Source: a virus
Virus record (IMG/VR): IMGVR_UViG_3300035698_007486
Span: 1 to 26,682 of that record
DNA length: 26,682 nucleotides
Direction: 5' to 3' (one strand)
The translations under genes were made by a program, and so were the position numbers. Under the pieces are notes generated by a model. That model had not been told where the DNA came from and did not search any database. It worked only from the letters and a program-made list of their open reading frames with translations. Each line of letters starts with the position of its first letter. Within the stretch, counting starts at the first letter, position 1. This document shows, in pieces, positions 1 through 8,000 of the stretch.

Positions 1-55
1 ATGATGCGTCTCCCGTACGTCAGTTTGGTGACGCGGCGTCGTGCCGCGATCTATG

Positions 56-208
56 CTAGGTGCGCGGCCAGCGTCGTGCTGAGTACAAGGCATCCGTTCC
101 CTGGGCATCCCTGCCCGAGCCGCGCATGTGGAAGCGGCCAGTGCCCGCCAAGGACTCACTGGCCGCTGTGCTGGTTTCCGTCGAGTTGATTGGTGCCTTG
201 GCGGGCAT
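56..208 (-). CDS. possible 50-residue leader or small protein, unknown function
   Basis: The ORF runs from ATG at 208 to TAG at 58-56 and gives 50 residues with no recognised domain, no membrane segment and a Ser/Thr/Ala-rich first half. Its start is well supported: AAGGAG lies at 220-215, six bases before the ATG, and a near-consensus sigma70 promoter lies just upstream, giving a 5' leader of about 16 bases. An in-frame upstream GTG at 250 falls before the predicted transcription start and is unlikely. The start-codon region can pair with the loop of a hairpin inside the ORF, so expression may be controlled by RNA structure. The transcript could equally be a structured non-coding RNA with a chance ORF. 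The promoter and ribosome site are seen directly; that a protein is made is inference. Confidence 0.45.
   Translation of the reverse strand: MPAKAPINSTETSTAASESLAGTGRFHMRGSGRDAQGTDALYSARRWPRT
133..167 (-). repeat. perfect 11-bp inverted repeat with 13-base loop
   Basis: The arms at 133-143 and 157-167 are exact reverse complements. The loop carries the CCTTGGCGGG element (minus strand) that also matches, in reverse complement, the translation start of the small ORF at 207-196. No T-tract follows on either strand, so a terminator role is unlikely. Confidence 0.85.
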
Positions 209-230
209 TTGAGGCTCCTTGCTACCTACC

Positions 231-260
231 AGTATACACAGGCGACCCACTTCGCGTCAA
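231..260 (-). promoter_or_regulatory. sigma70-type promoter, leftward
   Basis: On the minus strand a -35 box TTGACG (260-255) and a -10 box TATACT (236-231) are separated by 18 bases, each one mismatch from consensus. The start of transcription is predicted near 224. The promoter lies about 95 bases past the terminator that closes the long operon, so it opens a new leftward transcription unit that leaves the window. A strong Shine-Dalgarno (AAGGAG, 220-215) follows at once. TTGACGC occurs again 12 bases upstream (272-266), which could be a second -35-like element or part of an operator. Confidence 0.8.
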
Positions 261-283
261 CAATTGCGTCAAAATGCCGCGAT

Positions 284-307
284 GTTTCCTGTTCACGAAC
301 AAGAAAC
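284..307. promoter_or_regulatory. 24-bp operator-like palindrome
   Basis: The arms GTTTCCTGTTC (284-294) and GAACAAGAAAC (297-307) are inverted repeats with one mismatch in 11 and a 2-base centre. The centre lies about 71 bases upstream of the predicted transcription start of the leftward promoter. The size and symmetry fit a dimeric helix-turn-helix regulator site. As RNA it would form a hairpin, but no U-run follows, so a terminator is unlikely. The regulator is not in the window. Confidence 0.5.
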
Positions 308-356
308 GCCCGCAACGCGACACTTGGTACGCGGGACAAATTCGCTCGGCGCATAG

Positions 357-390
357 AAAAAGGGGCCGCCAGCGTTAGCCGACGACCCCC
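357..390 (-). terminator. intrinsic terminator of the long leftward operon
   Basis: On the minus strand GGG (389-387) plus GTCGTCGGC (386-378) pairs with GCTGGCGGC (373-365) plus CCC (364-362). This is a 12-bp stem with some G-U pairs, closed by the tetraloop TAAC and followed directly by TTTTT (361-357). It begins 18 bases after the stop codon of the last gene, where a late-operon terminator is expected. Confidence 0.9.
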
Positions 391-408
391 AGGGAACGGA
401 TGCTTTCG

Positions 409-648
409 TTACTTCTCTCTCCGCTCCACTACGGCGTCGTGGATGCGGTCCACGGTGGCCTGTAGGCGGTCCAGTCGCTTCATCACGCTCGTACGCTCGG
501 CTCCGGCCTTGGCGGCGTCCTCTCTGGTGCGACCAATGGCTGACGAGAGCCACAGGAACCCGGTTAGGATGCCACAAAGCAGCAACGCTTCCCAACCGAC
601 CTGCATACGCCGCCAGAAATTGCATCGGCTCTCTGTAACGTACGCCAT
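409..648 (-). CDS. small membrane protein with coiled-coil tail; possible holin or spanin-like lysis protein
   Basis: The 79-residue protein has a short polar N-terminus, one hydrophobic segment at about residues 18-38 and then a charged heptad-like helix to the C-terminus (LDRLQATVDRIHDAVVE). One transmembrane helix followed by a coiled coil is common among small phage holin-like, i-spanin-like and accessory membrane proteins, but no family is recognised. It is the last gene before the terminator, in a position comparable to the T7 holin/Rz region. The start at 648 is supported by GAGGG eight bases upstream, inside the end of the protease gene; the gap to that gene is three bases. No endolysin gene was seen nearby, so a lysis role rests on position and topology only. 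Confidence 0.75.
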   Translation of the reverse strand: MAYVTESRCNFWRRMQVGWEALLLCGILTGFLWLSSAIGRTREDAAKAGAERTSVMKRLDRLQATVDRIHDAVVERREK

Positions 649-651
649 TCG

Positions 652-1401
652 TCAGTCCCTCGCGTGTTTGAGTATGCGGCGAATCATGCGAGCATCGACC
701 GCGTATCCGTACGAGTCGCAGCCTGGAAACTTTGCGCTAACCAGCCCGATCACGTCGCCGCTGGCGTTGAACACCGGGCTGCCGCTACAGCCGGGGCGCG
801 TCGGACAGGTAATCCCAATCATGTTATCGGCGGACATCGTGACCCAGCCCGGCTCGATATGCCGGTCCACGCGGGCGGGTTTTGCCGGGTGCCTCGTCCA
901 CTTCGCGTACACCACCGCAACCGCCCGTTCGCCCACCACGGGAGTAGCAAAGGTCGCCGGGGTGTATGTCTCGCCCAAGGCAGGCCGCCATCGAATCGTG
1001 GCAAGGTCGCACGTAGGGTCACGCGCCACCACCTCGACCTCCTGCCCGTCAACGTGCCACCACAGGAATTTCACGGTCTGTTGCTCTACGGGCGGGACAC
1101 AGTGGTAGCACGTAACCCCGTAGACCCAGCCGTCGTCCTCAAACGCCACCACGCAGCCCACAGTGGCCTCTACAGGCTCTGTCGTGATAGTCAGGCTGTC
1201 GTCGTCGCCGTGGATGATATGCGCGGCCAGATAGGCGTATTCCATCCGCTTGGAGGACGATATGTCGATCTGCTGAAACGAGTACCCGTCCGGCACGACC
1301 ATCGGCACGACTTCCGGCGGGCGTAGTTGCGGCTGGCAGGCGGGGACGGCCAGGACCATCGCGATTGCTAACGCCTTGCAGATTAGCATTCGGATTCTCA
1401 C
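652..1401 (-). CDS. trypsin-like serine protease, predicted lipoprotein
   Basis: This 249-residue protein begins with a signal peptide ending in a lipobox (LAVPAC, Cys22), so it is predicted to be lipid-anchored outside the cytoplasm. The rest fits a chymotrypsin/trypsin-fold protease: His100 in VTCYHCV, Asp132 in DPTCDLATIRW and Ser206 in PGCSGSPVFN, in the correct order and spacing. Seven cysteines in the mature part could form disulfides, consistent with an exported enzyme. No PDZ domain follows, unlike HtrA/DegP. The start is a GTG at 1401: GGAGG lies six bases upstream inside the preceding gene, whereas the ATG at 1389 would be 18 bases away. It is translated right behind the 191-residue lipoprotein with a one-base gap. 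Possible jobs, all inferred, include cleavage of a surface protein, superinfection exclusion or help in lysis. Confidence 0.88.
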   Translation of the reverse strand: MRIRMLICKALAIAMVLAVPACQPQLRPPEVVPMVVPDGYSFQQIDISSSKRMEYAYLAAHIIHGDDDSLTITTEPVEATVGCVVAFEDDGWVYGVTCYHCVPPVEQQTVKFLWWHVDGQEVEVVARDPTCDLATIRWRPALGETYTPATFATPVVGERAVAVVYAKWTRHPAKPARVDRHIEPGWVTMSADNMIGITCPTRPGCSGSPVFNASGDVIGLVSAKFPGCDSYGYAVDARMIRRILKHARD

Positions 1402-1402
1402 G

Positions 1403-1978
1403 TTACACCTCCGCTCTCACGGCGGCAACTACCACCTTGGTCTTTGCGGACTGCCCCTCGCTCAACTTCGTCTTGAACTCAGCCTTCGCTGCCTCTGGGA
1501 CCGCCGCCTTGGCGTCCTCAACGGAGTTCACGATTTCACTGGTGGCCGCTGCCGCATCCGCCGCTGCTTGGTTGGCTTTCCGGGCCTTGCCGAACGCTAC
1601 TATCGTTGATGCGATCAGGACGCCGATTGGGGGCAGGTACGGAATCGCTCCGCTGATTATCCCGTCCGCTATGTCCCACTCGTTCTGCGCCCCGGCCAGG
1701 GCCTTGTCGAGCTTCGCTTGCACGTCCTGAATCGTTACCAGTTGCTCCTGAAGGTCTTTGGCTTCGGCGATCTTCTCGTCCTTCTCTGGCCCGTCCGGCA
1801 TCGCTTCGTAGCTCTCCACGAGAGCCGCAAGTTCCGCCTCCTTGGCTGCGAGGAACTTCTTGGTAGACTCCGACGTGTCCCTCATCGCCTGAATGTCGGC
1901 TGGCGTGCATCCCTGCGCAGCCGCCATAAAACCCAGGCCCACCAGGCACAGTACGAGTAGTCTGATTGTTCGCTTCAT
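1403..1978 (-). CDS. lipoprotein with coiled coil and internal hydrophobic segment; possible unimolecular spanin
   Basis: The 191-residue product has a basic N-terminus, a hydrophobic core and an imperfect lipobox (AAAQGC, Cys24). Next comes a charged helical region at about 36-100, likely coiled coil, then a hydrophobic stretch at about 106-130 (IPYLPPIGVLIASTIVAFG) and an Ala/Lys-rich helical tail. A lipid-anchored N-terminus plus a later membrane segment is the topology of unimolecular spanins such as T1 gp11, but those usually end at the membrane segment while this one continues about 60 residues. The start at 1978 has AAGGAG at 1990-1985, six bases upstream. The frame stays open far upstream inside the giant gene, but that part is a shadow. 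A single-membrane lipoprotein of unknown function is the conservative reading. Confidence 0.82.
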   Translation of the reverse strand: MKRTIRLLVLCLVGLGFMAAAQGCTPADIQAMRDTSESTKKFLAAKEAELAALVESYEAMPDGPEKDEKIAEAKDLQEQLVTIQDVQAKLDKALAGAQNEWDIADGIISGAIPYLPPIGVLIASTIVAFGKARKANQAAADAAAATSEIVNSVEDAKAAVPEAAKAEFKTKLSEGQSAKTKVVVAAVRAEV

Positions 1979-2028
1979 GTGAATCTCCTTCCCCGTGTGG
2001 GGTGATGTGCAGCCCCCTTGGACTGCTG
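1979..2028 (-). other. 50-base gap before the lipoprotein gene
   Basis: This is one of the largest gaps in the operon. It holds the AAGGAG ribosome site at 1990-1985 and a short G/C hairpin, CCCC-ACAC-GGGG on the minus strand (2002-1991), directly before it. No promoter or terminator was recognised. The 4-bp stem is too short to be called a terminator but could influence ribosome access. Confidence 0.5.
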
Positions 2029-5000
2029 TTAGTACGATGAGCCTTTGAGTGGCGACACGTACTTCTTCTTCTTCTTCGGCGTACGCTTGCCTCGCTTCTG
2101 CTTGTACGTCTGTACGCCTACGCCGAGCATTGCCGCGATACCAAGCGCCACGCCCTTCGGTATGCCATGTTCCGCAATCGCGTCCCATGTGTCTTGAAGG
2201 GCAAGCGGAGCCAGAGTGCCAAGGAAAATCTGCTTGGCGTCCATCTTCTCGCCAATGACGTTCTCGCCCTTGAAGATGCTGTAAGCAACTCCGGGGCCTG
2301 GGGCGAGCTTGGTGCGGATGAAGCGGGTGATGATGTCGCCAACGTCGTCGCCGCCGTACGGGACATTCGGCCCCTTGAGCGGAACGTCTCTGCCCGTGCC
2401 GGTAGTCTTTCTGCCTGTACCCAACCTTGACGCGAACACAAGCGTCTGTGACATGCCGCCAAGCGGGTCTATGCGGGTATCGCCAAAGCGAATCTTTCCG
2501 AAGTCCGTGGAGTTCGAGTCCCAAATCACAGTCACGTCCCAGTCGTCTGGCAGCAGCCCAACAGCGAGGTATATGGCAGCCAGCGCAGCCGCTATCTTCG
2601 CGTATTCCAGTGCCATAATAGCGGCAAGCTTGAACTCGCCGCGCGCAAGCGGCATCCATATCGGAACGCCAAGGGCCATCTCGAATCTGCTCAAGAGCAG
2701 TCTCGGGGAGAACAGCAACGCGCCAAGCCCGTTGAGTATTGAGGCCATCTTCGGGCCAGACACCACGCCCCGGCCAGTGAACATATTGGCTGCGGCGGCA
2801 ATGAGTTTCGCCTGTTTCGTCGTTATCTTGCCGTCCCTGGCAATCGCGTCGGCCCACGCATCAAACAGATTAGCGCGTAGCACGTTACCAGTTGCGATGT
2901 ACGCTCGCTCTGACGGCGCGATTAGGTACTTCCCGAGAACGGGAATCTTCTGCCCTATGCCGTAGCCGAACTCTTCCGCTCGCTGGCCCAGCGTGCCTTC
3001 GGTCGTAGCGAACGCCAGCCCTCCCATGTCGTACATCGGAGCCCAGTAGCGAGAGTTGATGGAGTCAACCAGTTTATTCAGGTCGTCGTCCGACTTGATG
3101 GCACCAAGCGACTTCGCGAAGGAGTCCCAGCCTAGTTTCGGGTGTGACAGTATTCCGAACAACCCCTGCCTGCCGATGAACGACAGGTCGGAACTAGCAA
3201 GCAGTTCTCTAGGCAACATGCTTAGGCTATGCGCCAGCCGGGCCGTCTTCTTCAGATTGCTTTCGCGTTTCATGGTCTCTTTGCGGATAATCTCGTCAAT
3301 CTTCTGCTGGGCAACGCGAACCTTGTGCCGCAACTTGATCTGATCTTGCGTAAGGACTCGCTCGACACGCTTCTTCTTCTCGACGTACTGTCCCGTAGCC
3401 AACTGCTCTTGGGCAGACGCGAGCTTCGCAAGCAGCCTGGCCGTGTACGCTGCCTCCAAGATAGCCTGTCGCCTAGACGGGTCAGCTAGGTCTGCCGCGT
3501 CCTGCAACGACTTCAATTCTGCGCGAACGGCGTCACGCTGCGCCCTGGCTGCTTCCAACTCTGGGTCAGCCTTGCGTAGCAGCCTCTTCTTGCCTGGGAA
3601 TAGGTCTAGCGCGTCAATCCGCTTCTGTATGGCCGCTTCTGACCGCTTCGTGGACGCAATGGCGAGCCTGTTCCATTGCTCGTCAGAGATGGGTTCCTTG
3701 GGGAACATCTTGGCGTAGTCGGCCTTGATGGCGTCGTACTCTGCCTGCATGGCCTGCAACTCGGGGTCGGTGTAGTCAATCCGTGCAGGAGTCCTCGCAC
3801 GAACGCCGTCCTTCATCGCCTTTGCCAACATCGCCATGCGGTTGCGCATGTACGTCATGCGCGTCTGCTTCACGGTCTTGTTCTGCGTGTCTGGGTCGGT
3901 CGCCACGAGTCCGTCGCGAACCATGTTGTCGTGGACCTTGTTCCTGAGTCGCCTCGCCTCCTCGGACTCTTCCTGACGGCCGCGCCCGGTGCTCTTTGGC
4001 ACTACGCCACGAGTTACGTCTTTCAGCTTGCCAAGCTGTAGCAACTGCGCTCTCAGGTCTTGCAGGGTTATCTCTAGCCCTTCCTTGGACGCAGGCTTGA
4101 ACTTGCCATAGCCAGAGATAGCGTTCCACGTATCCTCAGTGGTGAAGTCGGGGTCGATGTCAGATAGGACGCCGTGGACGGCTGCTACCAGCGCGTTCCG
4201 TTCTCTAGACGACAGAGGGAACTTGCCTTCAAGCCCCATCTCTACAATGAAGTCCTTTGTCAACTGCCGCACTGGGAATACTATCTCGTGCAGCGGCTTG
4301 CCCTCGGCGGACGCAGCCTTCATTCCAGCGACGTTTTGCTCGCGTAGCCCAGCGGCAAGAACCTTCTTTGATTCGGCCCAGAGTTGCTTCAGTCGCGGCT
4401 TAATTACGTCGGAGTGCTGTGGCATTGCCTCAAGCATAGCCCTAGACCACTCAATGAGCGAGCGGGAGCCAGCCTCTAGGTGGTACGCGCCAATCCTAGC
4501 AAGACCAGCGATCCCGCGGGCGAACGCCTCGGCGGGGTTTCCGAACAGTGTCACGGAAGACAGCAGCTTGTTGTACTCGTCCTGCTTGATGAACTTGTTT
4601 GTTCTGCCGTATGCCTTTGACTTCCTCTTGGACTTCTTGCCCGCCTTCTTCTCGGCTACTTGGTCGGACTTCGCTTCGAGCGCCATCCGGTCAATAGCGG
4701 CGGCTTGCTCGGCCTTGTCTGCCCGCGCGTTCGCGGCATCCTCGGCTTTCGTTCGCGCGGCAATCTCGTCCGTCAAGCGTTCAAACTCTGCCCGTTCAGA
4801 CTTGGTAAGCGGCTCTCCGCCCTTGGCGATAACCATCTGCCCAACCTTGCGGAGATTGGAGTAGTCTGCCAGCTTCATAGCCTGCCGCATTACGCCCCAT
4901 CTGCCCCACGCCTCTCCCTCAATCTTGCCAGCCTTTTGAATCCGTGCAGCCTCGATCTCAGTTTCAATCAATATGGCCGTGGCGTCAAACTGGGCCTGCT

Positions 5001-8000
5001 CTCCTGTGGCTTCATCCAGTTTTCTTTGAGCGGAGTTGCGCGAGTTGACGACTGTGCGGACGTGCTGGGCCAGGATTGCTCCGCTTCCTGGGCCAATGTC
5101 AGGCTTCTCGCCGTCTAGGATGCGGGTGATTATCCTTTCCCCGGCCTTCGGGTCTTCGGCTAGGGCCTTAGCGGCATCTGCTTCCCACTCTTCAACAGAT
5201 TGAGCCTCTGTCCCCTCGAACGGAATGCGACCACTACCCTCAACAATCGCCTCCGTGACCGCGTTCTTCATGGATGTAACATCGTCCTCAAGAGCGGCCC
5301 GCTCGGCTGTGCGTTCCGGGGTGGCCTTCTTCGGCGCGACGGGTTCCTGCTTGACTCGCCTCGGCTCGGCCTTCGCGTTAGCCTCCTTCAGCGCCTTCTG
5401 TACGTCCTCGTACTCCCACGCCTCTTTCGCCATCTCCGAGAACGCGGGCATGTCCACGCCCTTGATGCCGAAGTCCTTCGACATCTGGGCGATGGCCCCT
5501 GCCAGGGTGCGGATGTTCTGGTCTATCATGTCTATGAAGAGGATAGACGCCTTGTAGATGAGGTCTAGGCGCAGGTACGGGTTCAGGCCCGCCTCCTCGG
5601 GAGACAGCCCGCGCTGCAAGTCCTGCTTGTACTTGTCTACTGTGGCCTTGGCGATGAGTCGCCCGCCCTTGGCTTCCGCCTCTCCCCCCTGGGGGGTGGC
5701 GGGAGTGTCGCGTTTGCCGGAATCACGCAACTCGCGTCCCTTGTCGGTCAGCCTTGCGCGTTTGCCGCTCTTGGCATCCACGACCTCAATCACGCCTTCT
5801 GAGATAAGGTCTCGCCACGCCTTGCCGCCATTTTCCCATTCGCCCAGCGGCACAGCGGCCCGTACTCGACCAAGGATGCTTTTCTCGGCAAGGCCGAGTT
5901 TTGATTTCGACAGGGCTTCGACGAACGCCTTTCGGTAGGCGTCGTATTCAGACTGGTTGCGTTCCGAGTCGGCCTTCTCTTTGGCCTCTCGCGCCGATTT
6001 GTCGGTGTCTCGCGCGGCTCTCGCCTTGGTCGCAATATCCTTGATTTGGTCGAACTGGTACGATCCATTGATCTTGGTTCGAGAGCCCTCGATGCCGTCC
6101 GCTTCAAGTGCCGCGTTCGTTTGCATGCGAAGGGACGAAAGGCGACTGCCGCGAATGCGCCCGCGCAACCTATCGGAGAGTTCCTTCTGGGCTAAGAGCG
6201 GGTTTTGTAGCACCTCTCGGGCGAGGTCGGCGGTCGCGGTCGCTACGGCCTGCGTGTCGCGTTCAGCCGAAAGATGCCCAGCCCCGTCCGATTCCTTGGC
6301 CTTCGCATCGGGAGCCATCTTGTTGAGTTCATCATGGAGCGAGTCAAAGGCTGCGTCGTACAGGGCATTACCTTGCGAGCCTCTCTCCTCCGACGACAGA
6401 CTCGCCAGCTTGAGCTTGTGCTTGGCCGCGATTTGCAGGATCGGGTTATCGGACTGCTCGGCGGCATCCTCCATCTGTGCATCAATCCATCCACCGCGCA
6501 AGTTCTCTTGCCGCTCTCTCGCATCAAGGTCAGCCTGCTTGAGCTTTTGTGCCTTTGTCTCCAGTCGATCCCGCTTCTTTGTGCCAACCCGCGTGCGTTC
6601 AGCCTCGTTTTTCGCGTCAGAGAATGCCCTGAAGGCCGCATCCGTCTCAGCCTCGGCAACATCAAATGCCTCGTCGGCCGCCTTGCGCTCGGGCGTGCCT
6701 AGCTTCGGCGTAGTTCGCGGCCTCTCCGCTTCCCCTCCCTTGTCTTGGGCGGGGGCTGGGACGGCTGCTTCCTCTACAGCAGCTTCGCCCGTGAGAGCCT
6801 TGGCGACAAGAGACTGGATGCGGGCGCGCTCCTTGGGGTCAGCCTTCGTGAGTTTCTCGGCCCGCATAGGAGTGACGCGCCTGGACTCCATCATGCGGAG
6901 AATGGCGGCAGCCGCGGCCTTCTTCGTCGCGTGGTCCGTACCCAAGCCCAGCGAGTCGGCAATCGCGATGACCTGCGCCTTGTTGAAGCGGCGGGTGTTC
7001 AGGGCGTTCTCGACGGCCTTGAACATACTGCTATCGGTCGTAAGCGATGCGGCCTGCGCGTGAACAGCCTTGATAGCCGTCACCGCATCGGAAACGGCTG
7101 CTTCCTCTACAGGGGCCGGGGCCTTCGCGGGGGCCTTCTCCCCTTCCATAGCGGCAAGGGCAGCGTCGGCCCACTTCTCGCCTCGGTAGTCTTCTAGGAC
7201 AGAGAGGGGGACAGGCTTGCCGTCTTTCAGGGCCTGTTGGACTAGGTCGGAGTGCTTGAGCGGAGTGTACGATTTGCCTGGGGCGGTTTCCGAGAACCAC
7301 GCCACGATGGTCTTTCGGCCAGCCCGCCGCGCGGCCTCCACACGCCTACGATTGATGCTGCGAAAGCCCCCGCCGTCAACCCTGACGACAGTTGCTGGCG
7401 GCGGCTCGGTGCCGTCTCGATACCACGCCTCATACTGCTCCAAGTCGGCGCGAATCTCAGGGGCATCCACATCCTCTCCGGGGAGAAGGTCGGCAATCTT
7501 AAACTCGCGGAGTTGCTCAATGCTCCCATCTTGCGGGTCCACCCGCCATGTTCCAAGGGGCGGGATGTCGCCTTTGTGTCTGCCCTGCGATTTGCCTACG
7601 GCGGGCGTCCATTCCGCCTCAAGTTCGGCGCGCGTCATCTGCGACGGGTCCGCCTGCTTCTGTCCTTCGGGGGCGGGCTGGGGCTGGGCTTTGGCTGCGG
7701 TTGCGGCAAGCAGCTTGGCGAGTCGGTTCAACTCAGGAAGCGTCTCGTCGCGAAGCATTTCGCGGACAGCCTCGTCCTCAGGGGCTTGATATGACCGCAG
7801 GTACTCATTGGCCTTCTTCTTGTTGCCTTTCATCTTGCCAGAAGCAACCGATTCGGCCTTGCCGTGCTTGGACTGTAGTTTGTCAAGAAGCGACTGCACC
7901 TGGTCGATTTTACGGGTAATGTCGCGGCCAGGGGTCACTCGTGTCGGGACCAGCGAGCCGTACACGTCAGGATAGACTGACGTGGCCTGCGGGTGTCCAA

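Larger units (their letters stand above)
32..224 (-). ncRNA. candidate structured RNA or leader with start-codon-pairing hairpin
   Basis: Transcription from the promoter at 260-231 should begin near 224. The RNA then contains a perfect 11-bp stem (arms 167-157 and 143-133, AGCGGCCAGTG and its complement) with a 13-base loop at 156-144. Positions 207-196 (TGCCCGCCAAGG, overlapping the ATG at 208-206) are perfectly complementary to 153-142, ten bases of which lie in that loop. A pseudoknot or an alternative long-range helix could form and mask the start codon. Two further hairpins follow: 116-112 with 107-103 (4-base loop) and 48-43 with 37-32 (5-base loop). No U-run follows any of them, so they are not intrinsic terminators. 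The 3' end is not defined within the window. The pairings are read directly from the sequence; function is inferred. Confidence 0.45.

Noticed and set aside
284-307. Palindrome as a transcription terminator
   Set aside because: No T-tract follows on either strand and the stem is AT-mixed; an operator fits better.
128-1108. 326-residue plus-strand open frame across the control region
   Set aside because: It crosses the minus-strand terminator, the palindrome and two real genes, and has Ser/Arg/Thr-rich shadow composition.
1979-2857. Upstream extension of the lipoprotein frame to 484 residues
   Set aside because: It lies inside the giant gene and would bury the signal peptide; AAGGAG at 1990-1985 fixes the start at 1978.
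5957-7063. 368-residue plus-strand open frame
   Set aside because: Same reason: a low-complexity Ser/Arg/Ala shadow of the giant gene.
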